A stretch of DNA of 64,000 nucleotides from the NCBI RefSeq assembly GCF_033126985.1, contig NZ_AP024714.1, forward strand, positions 1,054,001-1,118,000, read 5' to 3'. This stretch comes from Methylomarinovum caldicuralii. GTDB lineage: Bacteria; Pseudomonadota; Gammaproteobacteria; Methylococcales; Methylothermaceae. Positions 17,170 to 25,096 of this stretch are shown piece by piece; position 1 is the stretch's first letter, and every line of letters begins with the position of its first letter. The position numbers were made by a program, and so were the translations under genes. The notes beneath the pieces were generated by a model. It was not told the origin of the DNA. It saw only the letters and a list, made by a program, of their open reading frames with translations, and did not search any database.

Positions 17170-18201
17170 ATGAGAACCTTGTCCATCTGGCGCCGTTGGC
17201 AGGCGGTGCCGAAAATGCAGAAATTCCGTTATGGCGTCATCGCCGCATCGTGCATCGCTTTCCTCGGGCCGCTGGCGTTTCTGCCGCAACTGGTAGGCAA
17301 CGAGGACCTTTGCGGGGTGCTGTGCATGCGCCGCTTTTATCTCTATTTTCCCGGCATGAGCTTCGAGGATCTGTGGATGCACGTGTCGGTGGCCTGGATC
17401 GGGGTCATCGCCTTCTTCACCATCATTACCGTAACCTTTTTCTTCGGCCGTATCTGGTGTTCCTTCCTCTGCCCCGTGGGCGGCTTCAGCGAGCTGGTGA
17501 GCCGGGCCCTGGGGGAACGCTGGAAAATCGATTTCCGTTTCCTGCCGCAGGTGCCGATCCGCTACGGCTATCTGGCCGCCTATATGGTGCTGCTGCCCAT
17601 GGCCGGGGTGAGTGCCTGCACCCTGTGCAACTTCGTCACCGTGCCCCGCTTCGTGACGGCGCTCACGGGAGGGGCCGCCGGTCTGGCCTTCATTTTTTCC
17701 ACCATCGGGCTGGCGAATCTGGCCATGTTGCTGCTTTTGGGATTCTTTTCCGAGAAGGGACGGGCCTATTGCCAGTTCATGTGCCCCATCGGCGCCATCG
17801 ACGCCCTGGTCAACCGCCTGGGCGCCAAATTGCGCATGACCTACCACATCCGGGTGGAGCGCAGCCGCTGCACCGGTTGCAACGAGTGCGCCAAGGCCTG
17901 CATGTGCGGGGCCATCAAGATGGTGGACCGCATCGCCACCGTGGACCAGACCTCCTGTATGTCCTGTCACGACTGCGTCGACAGTTGCGAATGGAACGCC
18001 ATCGAATGGACGCCGGGACCGCGTCAGAAGACACCCAAGCGGATCAAGAAGGGGATTCAGATCTTCCCCGAACCCCAGTGGGAAGCCTTCGCCCCCCGCA
18101 GTTCCGTGGGAACGGTGGACTGGAGCCGCCTGGTCAATGGCCTGATCATCACCTTTTTGTTGTCTTTCATCGCTGTCACTTCATGGTCCAACTGGTTCTG
18201 A
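17170..18201 (+). CDS. NapH-like polytopic membrane protein with two [4Fe-4S] sites
   Basis: A 343-aa protein with five predicted membrane helices. It has the two CX3CP motifs of the NapH family (CSFLCPVGG and CQFMCPIGA) at cytoplasmic helix ends and a ferredoxin-like region with CTGCNECAKACMCGA and CMSCHDCVDSCEW, room for two [4Fe-4S] clusters. NapH and the NosR C-terminus pass electrons between quinol and periplasmic cytochromes. Extra cysteines lie on predicted periplasmic loops (LCGVLC, ACTLC). A final helix follows the Fe-S region. GAGGAGG five bases upstream favours the ATG at 17170 over the GTG at 17167. It overlaps the cytochrome-flavoprotein gene by 19 bp. No napA, napB or nosZ is nearby. 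Confidence 0.88.
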   Translation: MRTLSIWRRWQAVPKMQKFRYGVIAASCIAFLGPLAFLPQLVGNEDLCGVLCMRRFYLYFPGMSFEDLWMHVSVAWIGVIAFFTIITVTFFFGRIWCSFLCPVGGFSELVSRALGERWKIDFRFLPQVPIRYGYLAAYMVLLPMAGVSACTLCNFVTVPRFVTALTGGAAGLAFIFSTIGLANLAMLLLLGFFSEKGRAYCQFMCPIGAIDALVNRLGAKLRMTYHIRVERSRCTGCNECAKACMCGAIKMVDRIATVDQTSCMSCHDCVDSCEWNAIEWTPGPRQKTPKRIKKGIQIFPEPQWEAFAPRSSVGTVDWSRLVNGLIITFLLSFIAVTSWSNWF

Positions 18202-21062
18202 TTCTCACCGCCCTGTGGGCCGCCGGCGCGGCGGCCCTGGAGCGCCACGCCGATCCGGACGGCTGCCTGACCTGTCACAGCCTGCCGGGATTGGAATATT
18301 TCGACGACCACGGGGTGCGGCGCACCGCCACCATCTTAAAGGAGGCCTATTACGGCTCCCTGCACGGCAGCGTTCCTTGCCGCGATTGTCATCGCAAGAT
18401 CCGCGACTATCCCCACGATCCCAAAAACGGTTATGTGGACTGCTCGTCCAGTTGCCACGTGGAGGAACCCTCGGAGGGCAAGCGCTTCAGCCACAAGGAC
18501 ATCGTGGAGGAATTCAAAAAATCGGTCCACGGCATGGGCAAGAAGGCGGGGTGGACCAAAGACTTTCACGGCGGCAACCGCCTCGAGGAGGTGGAGACCC
18601 AGCAGAATCCCTCCTGCCGCTATTGCCATTACAACGAGCCCTACATCCCCCCCCACCGCCTGGCCCAGTTCATGGAGGCGTTCAACCATGTGGACACGGG
18701 ATGCGGCAGCTGCCATCAGGGGGAGGTTTGGCGAGATCAGTTCGGCGGCCACATCCTGCGCCGCCTGATCGGCAAACATTATTCCAAGAACGACGCCAAC
18801 GCCTTGTGCATCCGCTGCCACGGCGACCACGAGAAGATGAAGGCGGCGAAGATCCGCGATCTGGAAACCGGTGAGCTGAAACCGTCCACACCGCGTTTCG
18901 TCTTCGCCGTGGACAGCTATGCCAAGTTCCTTCACGCCCGCCTGCTGGAGGTGGGGGTGGAGGACGGTGCGTCCTGTATCGACTGCCATGCGCCGGAAGG
19001 CGAGGGTTTCCGCCACGGCATCCTGTCTCACCGCGATCCCAAGGCCAGCACCCATCCCGATCATCTGGCCGATACCTGCGGCCAGTCCGGCTGTCACGGC
19101 GACTACGCCAAAAATCCCTTGAACCGCGGTTTTCTGCTCACCGACATGCACGATATGGCCTGGGTACCGCGGGACCGGGTCCAGAAGGCCGGCTTCGACC
19201 TTGAAGTGGTGAAGGATTCTCCCTGGTGGACCGTGGTCTGGGTCCTGGGGCCCCTGGCGGCGCTGTTCCTGGTGGGCCAGGCGCTTTGGTGGCTGTGGGA
19301 GAACCGCGACGAGGCGGTGCCGATCCTGGGGGGGTGGAAGTTCCGCACCATCATGCTGGAGATGCCCGCACCGCCCGCCTGGTGGCGGCGTTTGTTGGGC
19401 ACCCGAGACGAGGAAGCGACATTGGAACCCGGGGGCGGAGACCTGGACGATCATCTGGTCATCCTCTACGGCTCCCAGACCGGCAACGCCGAAGGGGTGG
19501 CGGAGAACCTGTTCCATTTGGCCGAGCGCTGGCAGCTGCCGGTCCGGCTCATCGACATGGCCGAACTGGAGCCGAAGGAATTGGCGCGGTTCCAGTATTT
19601 GTTCGTTATCACCAGCACCCAGGGAGAAGGAGAACCGCCTCTCAACGCCCAGAACCTGCACCGTTACCTGAAGGAGCTGGCTGGAAAAAACCACGAAAAG
19701 CCGTTGTTGCCGCACCTGCACTATGCGGTCTTCGGTCTCGGCGACAGCAGCTACACCTATTTCTGCCAGTGCGGCAAGGACTTCGACGCCTTCCTGGAAA
19801 AGCTGGGGGCCCAGCGGGTACTGCCGCGGGTGGACGCCGACGTGGACTACGAGGAGCCTGCGGCCGAATGGCTGGCCAAGGTGATCGAGACCTACCGCAG
19901 GCTGAGCGGCCACGAAGGGGTTGAGCCGCCGCCGGAGGAAGTCCCGGCGGAAACCGGCTATGGCAAGCAGCGCCCCTATCCGGCGCCGGTACTGACCAAC
20001 CACAACCTCAACGGCCCTGGTTCGGCCAAGGAAACCCGCCATATCGAATTCTCCCTGGAAGGCAGCGGGCTGAGCTACGAACCGGGGGACGTGCTGGGGG
20101 TGTATCCCACCAACCCGCCGGCCTATGTGGAGGACTTGCTCCGGGTGTTGGGGTGGAGCGGCTATGAGGAAGTGGAACTGGCGGGGGAGCGTCTAAGCCT
20201 GCGGGAGGCGTTTTTCAGCCGTCTGGACATCACCTCCCTGACCCGGCCGCTGCTGGAGAAATACGCCGAGGCCACCGGCGCCGAACTTCAGCCGCTGTTG
20301 GCTGACGCCAAGTCGCTGGAAGACTATCTCTGGGGGCGGCAGTTGATCGATCTGGTGGAGGACTATCCGCCGAAGCTGGATCCCCAGGCTTTCGTCGCTC
20401 TGCTGCGCAAACTGCCGCCGCGGCTGTATTCCATTTCCTCCAGTCCCCGCATGCATCCCGGCCAGGTTCATCTGACCGTGGGTGTAGTGCGTTACCACAG
20501 CCACAGCCGTGACCGCGAGGGGGTCTGTTCCAATTACCTGGCCCGGCGCCGGCCCGGGGAGACGGCGCCGGTGTTCGTCCAGGTCAACGACCATTTCCGT
20601 CTGCCCCAAGACGGCGGCACCGACATCATCATGGTGGGTCCGGGAACCGGCATCGCCCCGTTCCGCGCCTTCTTGGAGGAACGGGAAGTCAGCGGCGCTT
20701 CGGGACGCAACTGGCTGTTCTTCGGCGATCAGCACCAGGCCACCGATTTTCTCTACGCCGAGGAATGGGAAGACAAGCGCAAGCGAGGCGTGCTCACCAG
20801 GTTGTCGCTGGCGTTCTCCCGTGACCAGGAACGGCGCATCTACGTCCAGCACCGGATGCAGGAAGAGGCGGCCGAGCTGTACGCCTGGCTGGAAGGCGGC
20901 GCCTACTTCTACGTCTGCGGTGATGCCTCGCGGATGGCCAAGGACGTCCACCGTACCCTGGTGGAGATCCTCATGAGCCAGGGGGGGATGAGCGAGGAAA
21001 AGGCCGAGGCGTATCTGAAGATGATGGAACAGGAAGGCAGGTATCAGCGGGATGTCTATTAA
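18183..21062 (+). CDS. Multihaem cytochrome c fused to a CysJ-type NADPH flavoprotein reductase
   Basis: A 959-aa fusion. Residues 1-19 are a signal peptide. Residues 28 to about 325 carry eight putative haem sites: six CXXCH (CLTCH, CRDCH, CRYCH, CGSCH, CIRCH, CIDCH), one CX3CH (CSSSCH) and one CX4CH (CGQSGCH). A tryptophan-rich transmembrane helix lies at about 346-370. Then comes a full CysJ-like reductase: FMN flavodoxin (YGSQTGNAEG, about 428), TSTQGEGEPP, GLGDSSYTYFCQCGKDFD, the FAD motif RLYSISSS, the NADPH motif GPGTGIAPF (about 818), SRDQ...YVQ for the 2'-phosphate, and the CysJ-like ending RYQRDVY. Export followed by one helix puts haems outside and flavins inside. No cysI is present. 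The start overlaps the NapH-like stop. Confidence 0.9.
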   Translation: MVQLVLILTALWAAGAAALERHADPDGCLTCHSLPGLEYFDDHGVRRTATILKEAYYGSLHGSVPCRDCHRKIRDYPHDPKNGYVDCSSSCHVEEPSEGKRFSHKDIVEEFKKSVHGMGKKAGWTKDFHGGNRLEEVETQQNPSCRYCHYNEPYIPPHRLAQFMEAFNHVDTGCGSCHQGEVWRDQFGGHILRRLIGKHYSKNDANALCIRCHGDHEKMKAAKIRDLETGELKPSTPRFVFAVDSYAKFLHARLLEVGVEDGASCIDCHAPEGEGFRHGILSHRDPKASTHPDHLADTCGQSGCHGDYAKNPLNRGFLLTDMHDMAWVPRDRVQKAGFDLEVVKDSPWWTVVWVLGPLAALFLVGQALWWLWENRDEAVPILGGWKFRTIMLEMPAPPAWWRRLLGTRDEEATLEPGGGDLDDHLVILYGSQTGNAEGVAENLFHLAERWQLPVRLIDMAELEPKELARFQYLFVITSTQGEGEPPLNAQNLHRYLKELAGKNHEKPLLPHLHYAVFGLGDSSYTYFCQCGKDFDAFLEKLGAQRVLPRVDADVDYEEPAAEWLAKVIETYRRLSGHEGVEPPPEEVPAETGYGKQRPYPAPVLTNHNLNGPGSAKETRHIEFSLEGSGLSYEPGDVLGVYPTNPPAYVEDLLRVLGWSGYEEVELAGERLSLREAFFSRLDITSLTRPLLEKYAEATGAELQPLLADAKSLEDYLWGRQLIDLVEDYPPKLDPQAFVALLRKLPPRLYSISSSPRMHPGQVHLTVGVVRYHSHSRDREGVCSNYLARRRPGETAPVFVQVNDHFRLPQDGGTDIIMVGPGTGIAPFRAFLEEREVSGASGRNWLFFGDQHQATDFLYAEEWEDKRKRGVLTRLSLAFSRDQERRIYVQHRMQEEAAELYAWLEGGAYFYVCGDASRMAKDVHRTLVEILMSQGGMSEEKAEAYLKMMEQEGRYQRDVY

Positions 21063-21834
21063 GCATTGGATCGGCTTTGTTGTCCTGGGATGGGCCTGGG
21101 GCGCGGCCCAGGCGCAGCCCGACTATGTCCGGGCGGTGGAACAGGCCCGCCCCGATGCGGAAACCCTGACCAAGGCGCGGGAAAAGGTGAAAAAGCACAA
21201 AGATCTGAAGATCCGCGACGATATCGACGCCACGCTGCCGCATTTTCACCGCCGCACGCAAGAGAAGGTGACGAGGGGCGAGACCTTTTGCCAGCGCTGC
21301 CATCTGCCGTTGCCCCATCAGAAGTCCGTGCGCACCCGGGCCTTCCTGAACATGCACAGCCGCTTCATCGCCTGCGCCACCTGCCACTACCGGCCCCAGG
21401 CCAAGGCGCTGGACTACCACTGGCTCGACTACCGCAGCGGCAGGGCGGTGGCGGGGGAGGGGCGGCTGCGCACCGGGACCGACACCCCCGCCAGCAAGCC
21501 TCTCGACGGTTGGGTGAAGATCGCCCCCTTCTCCGGCGATGAGCCGGTGGTCCCGCTGCCGCAGGAACCGTGGGCGGAGGCGATCGCCCGCCGCTGGCGG
21601 GAAGGCGACCTGGAACAGCGGGCCGAGCTTCAGGCCCGGCTGCATCTGCCGCTGGAGGAGAAAGGTCCCAAATGCGGCGATTGCCATCAGGAGGAGCGGC
21701 CGTTGCTGGACCTGGAACGCCTGGGCGCCTCCAGGGAGCAGGCCCGTCTGGTCTATCGCCACATGATTCCGCAGTTCTTCGGCCGTTACCGGGACGAAGA
21801 TCAGAAGATCCGCATCATCGACATCACCCAATGA
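21052..21834 (+). CDS. Periplasmic trihaem cytochrome c
   Basis: A 260-aa protein with a signal peptide (about residues 1-22, ending AAQAQ) and three CXXCH motifs: CQRCH, CATCH, CGDCH. It is far less haem-dense than its neighbours; the long charged stretches between haems may bind partner proteins. It overlaps the end of the fusion gene by 11 bp and the start of the 14-haem gene by 4 bp, so it belongs to the same transcript. No family beyond multihaem cytochrome c is recognised. Confidence 0.85.
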   Translation: MSIKHWIGFVVLGWAWGAAQAQPDYVRAVEQARPDAETLTKAREKVKKHKDLKIRDDIDATLPHFHRRTQEKVTRGETFCQRCHLPLPHQKSVRTRAFLNMHSRFIACATCHYRPQAKALDYHWLDYRSGRAVAGEGRLRTGTDTPASKPLDGWVKIAPFSGDEPVVPLPQEPWAEAIARRWREGDLEQRAELQARLHLPLEEKGPKCGDCHQEERPLLDLERLGASREQARLVYRHMIPQFFGRYRDEDQKIRIIDITQ

Positions 21835-24470
21835 GAACCGTTCTGCTGTTGCTCCTGTGGTTGCCTCTCGCCTCCTCGGCTCTGGCCGCGCCGTGGCCCC
21901 GGGTGGTCGGGCGGCAGGTGATAGGCGATCTGCCACAACCGGCGGCGGTGGCGGTTTCTTCCCGGGAGCCGGCGGCCCTGGATGCGGAAGGACGGCTGTG
22001 GCGCTGGCCCGCCGGGGGCGGTGGCAAGCCCGTGGTGCGGGAATACGGTTTCGACCGCCCCCTGGGGCTGGCGCCTTTGGACGGCGGCTGGCTGGTGGCC
22101 GACACCGGCCACGGACGTCTGGTCTGGGTGGGTGGTGACGGAGCGGTAAAGCGCCGGTGGCCGTTGACGCTGCCCTGCCCGGAGGCGGAAACTCCTTGTG
22201 CGCCCAAGACGCCCCAGCCGGTTTCGGTGGCGGCGGTCGCCGATGAACTGGTCTGGAGCGACCGCAATCATTTGTTATGCCGCATCGACCGGGACACCGG
22301 CGCGCTGCAAAGCTGTGTCGGCGGTTACGGGCGCATGGAAGGGCAATTCCAGTACCCCTTCCAGATCGCCGTCGATGAGGGCGGTTTTTTGCTGGTGACG
22401 GACGTGTTGGGCGGGCGGGTGCAGATGTTCGACCGCAAGGGGCGGTATTTCGCCCAGTTCGGCCGTTTCGGCATCGACCCGGGTGAACTGTACCGGCCCA
22501 ACGGCATCGCCTTCGATCCCCAGCACGCACTGGCTTTCGTCAGCGATGCCTACTTTGGCACCATCACTCTCTTTCATCACGGCGAACCTTTGGGCCGGTT
22601 GGAGGACGCCAGCGGCCGATCCGTCGCCTTCGATACGCCCAGCAGCCTGGCTTATCGAGACGGGAAGCTCTATGTGGCCGAGACCGGCGCCAGCCGGATC
22701 GTGGTGCTCGAGCTGGCTTTCGATGAGCGGGAACCGGCTGCCGTCTCCGGTTCCAATCTCTCCGTCTCGCAAAAGGACTGCCTGCTGTGCCATCTGGAGT
22801 TCGCCAAAGAGGCGCCGTTGGAAATCCGAGGCCCCGACGAGCTGGGACAGCTGCCGGTGGCCCGGTTTCGGATGTGCTACAGCTGCCATCATGGCCCGGT
22901 GGTGGATTCGCGCCGGATCATCCGCGCCGGGGCCCAGCATCCGACCCTCTACGATCCCGAATTGAAGCGGAAGAAACGCCCCTGGCCGCGGGAGGACGAG
23001 CTGCCGGACGTGTTTCCGATCACTGAGGAACACCAGCTCACCTGCACCAGTTGCCATACGCCGCATACCGCCAAGATCGAAGGGACGACTCTGTATCCCG
23101 ATCACAAAAATCCCTGGTTGCGGGTTCCCAATCCCGAAGGGCGGTTGTGCGAACGCTGCCACGAATCCAAGGCCAAGGGGGCGCGCGATCCCGACGATCC
23201 CCATCACGGTGTCAATCATCCCTTGGGAATCAGGTTGCGGCCACCGCCCCATCAGGGCGCGCCGGGATATCCGGGCGACCCGGATCTGACCCACGGCCTG
23301 CCCGACAGCTTGCGGAAGGCCGGCGGCATGCTGGGCCCGGACGATGCCCTGGTATGCCAGAGCTGCCATCAGATCCACGGCGGCGTCAGCGACGATCTGT
23401 TGTTGCTCGACGACAGCCGGGCCCAGCTCTGCCGCCAGTGCCATAAGCGCCAGTTTTCCCGCAGCAAGAAGGAGGCCCGACGCAAGGGCGTCCATCCTGT
23501 CAACGTCAAGCCGGAGGAAAAGATCGTCCGCGACGGCAAGCGGGTTCGTTTCGTCACCTGCGGCAGCTGTCACCCGGTCCACGACGGCAAGCCGCAAACG
23601 CCGATGCTGCTGAAGCCCGCCGAGTCCCTGTGCCAGGACTGCCATCCGCGCCAGCACGCCAAGGACAAGGACGACGCCCGCCGGAAGGGGGTGCATCCGG
23701 TTAATGTGACGTTGGAGGAACCGGTCACCATCGCCGGGCGGCGCTGGAAAAAAGTCGGTTGCCTGACCTGTCACTCGGTTCACCGCGGACGTCCCAACAC
23801 CCCCGCGTTGGTGGAGGATCATCATGACGGCCAGTTGTGCCGCCACTGCCATGCGGACAACAGCCCGGTGCTGGGCAGCGACCACGATCTTCGCATTACG
23901 GCCAAAGACAGCCACAACCGTTTCGACGAGACCCCGGCCCAGGCCGGGTTGTGCGGCAGTTGCCACACTTTGCACCGGGGCAAGGGGCGGTGGCCTTTCC
24001 TGTATGCGGCTAAAATCGTCGGCCATCCGCAAAAACCTGCCCAGGAGAGCGATACCAGTGCATTCCGGCGCGATCAATTGTGCCTCAACTGCCATCAGGA
24101 TCATCCCCAGGCGGTGGCCAAGGACAAGGTGGTGAAATTCTTCAGCCACCCCCACAAGGACATCGTGCTGCGTTCCGACCCCGACAAGATGCCGCTGCTC
24201 GATGCCAGGGAGCAGGACAGCGAAACCGGTGCCATCGGCTGCACCACCTGTCACGATCCTCACGTCTGGACCCCCAAGCACCGTCAGGCGAAATCTCCGC
24301 CGCTGGCGGCCAACCGCAAGAACCTGGAGGGCGACCCCCACTCCAGCTTCCTGCGCCAGCTGCAACCCCAGAAGACCTTCTGCCTGGGATGCCACGGCCT
24401 GGAAGTGCGGGAAAAGTACAAGTATTTTCACGATGATTTCGTCCGCGGGGTAGTCGATTATCTGCAATAA
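21831..24470 (+). CDS. Exported NHL beta-propeller protein with 14-haem C-terminal domain
   Basis: An 879-aa protein. A signal peptide (ending SALAAPW) is followed to about residue 310 by an NHL-type propeller, with strands such as GLAPLDGGWLVADTGHGRLV, FQIAVDEGGFLLVTD, RPNGIAFDPQHALAFVSDA and PSSLAYRDGKLYVAETG. Residues 317 to about 860 carry 14 CXXCH motifs (CLLCH to CLGCH). Two adjacent segments, each containing ARRKGVHPVNV and then CGSCH or CLTCH, are an internal duplication of about 60 residues. Many motifs continue as CXXCHxxH, the doubled-CXXCH style. The NHL part may bind protein or surface material. It ends the cytochrome cluster. Confidence 0.88.
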   Translation: MRTVLLLLLWLPLASSALAAPWPRVVGRQVIGDLPQPAAVAVSSREPAALDAEGRLWRWPAGGGGKPVVREYGFDRPLGLAPLDGGWLVADTGHGRLVWVGGDGAVKRRWPLTLPCPEAETPCAPKTPQPVSVAAVADELVWSDRNHLLCRIDRDTGALQSCVGGYGRMEGQFQYPFQIAVDEGGFLLVTDVLGGRVQMFDRKGRYFAQFGRFGIDPGELYRPNGIAFDPQHALAFVSDAYFGTITLFHHGEPLGRLEDASGRSVAFDTPSSLAYRDGKLYVAETGASRIVVLELAFDEREPAAVSGSNLSVSQKDCLLCHLEFAKEAPLEIRGPDELGQLPVARFRMCYSCHHGPVVDSRRIIRAGAQHPTLYDPELKRKKRPWPREDELPDVFPITEEHQLTCTSCHTPHTAKIEGTTLYPDHKNPWLRVPNPEGRLCERCHESKAKGARDPDDPHHGVNHPLGIRLRPPPHQGAPGYPGDPDLTHGLPDSLRKAGGMLGPDDALVCQSCHQIHGGVSDDLLLLDDSRAQLCRQCHKRQFSRSKKEARRKGVHPVNVKPEEKIVRDGKRVRFVTCGSCHPVHDGKPQTPMLLKPAESLCQDCHPRQHAKDKDDARRKGVHPVNVTLEEPVTIAGRRWKKVGCLTCHSVHRGRPNTPALVEDHHDGQLCRHCHADNSPVLGSDHDLRITAKDSHNRFDETPAQAGLCGSCHTLHRGKGRWPFLYAAKIVGHPQKPAQESDTSAFRRDQLCLNCHQDHPQAVAKDKVVKFFSHPHKDIVLRSDPDKMPLLDAREQDSETGAIGCTTCHDPHVWTPKHRQAKSPPLAANRKNLEGDPHSSFLRQLQPQKTFCLGCHGLEVREKYKYFHDDFVRGVVDYLQ

Positions 24471-24508
24471 TTCCGGCCTATCTGAGTCCTTTGGGAAGGA
24501 GGTGAGCG

Positions 24509-25096
24509 ATGCGATGGTTGGTTTGGCTCTGCCTTCTGTGGCTTCAGGTTGCCGTGGCCACATCGGTGCGGGAGGCGACGCTGGAGGAGATGCTGCGCAA
24601 TTCGGAACTGGTGTTCCGGGGGGAGGTGATCGGCAGTGAAATCCGTGACGACGGCCCAAGGCCCTACACCCGGATCACCTTCCGGATCGAGGATGTGATC
24701 AAGGGCGATTACGAGGGTGCTACCCTGGCTCTGGATTTTGCCGGCGCCCCCGCCCGTGGCCTGCGGGTGGATGAGATGCGTTATCCCCAGCCGGGGGAGC
24801 GGGGCATCTATTTTGTCGAATCCCTCCGGCGCCGCCAGGCCAATCCCCTCTACGGTTGGTCCCAGGGGCATTTCAGGATCGTGGCGCGGAACGGCCGCGC
24901 CGTGGTGGTCGGCAGCGACAGCAAGCCGGTGGTGGCAGTGACCGGGTCGCCTAAGGGAGAGAAGGGCGCCAGGCGGGCGTTGAGCCGGGGGGTTCCCAAA
25001 GGGGTGCAGACTGAAAGCCGGGCCTGGAACCGGGGACTTGCGCCGGAGCAGTTCGAAGACCTATTGCGTCAGCGCCTGGAGGCGCTGCAGCCATGA
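24509..25096 (+). CDS. Secreted protein of unknown function
   Basis: A 195-aa protein with a signal peptide (ending VAVATSV) and a strong ribosome site (AAGGAGG). The segment SELVFRGEVIG...ITFRIEDVIKGDYEG and the phrase GERGIYFVES resemble a small beta-barrel domain found in assorted secreted bacterial proteins that often accompany predicted matrix proteases. The C-terminal third is basic and low in structure. It follows the 14-haem gene after 38 bp with no obvious terminator and overlaps the protease gene by 4 bp, so it may be the protease partner or inhibitor, or part of the cytochrome transcript. Function unknown. Confidence 0.7.
   Translation: MRWLVWLCLLWLQVAVATSVREATLEEMLRNSELVFRGEVIGSEIRDDGPRPYTRITFRIEDVIKGDYEGATLALDFAGAPARGLRVDEMRYPQPGERGIYFVESLRRRQANPLYGWSQGHFRIVARNGRAVVVGSDSKPVVAVTGSPKGEKGARRALSRGVPKGVQTESRAWNRGLAPEQFEDLLRQRLEALQP

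Noticed and set aside
17062-21000. Long antisense frames (for example 302, 568 and 252 aa) inside the cytochrome genes
   Set aside because: They are shadows of high-GC codon use: rich in His, Gln, Gly and Ala, without ribosome sites or family motifs.
18183-21062. Assimilatory sulfite reductase flavoprotein (cysJ)
   Set aside because: The C-terminal half is clearly CysJ-like, but it is fused to exported haems and no cysI or cysH is nearby; calling it cysJ would mislead.
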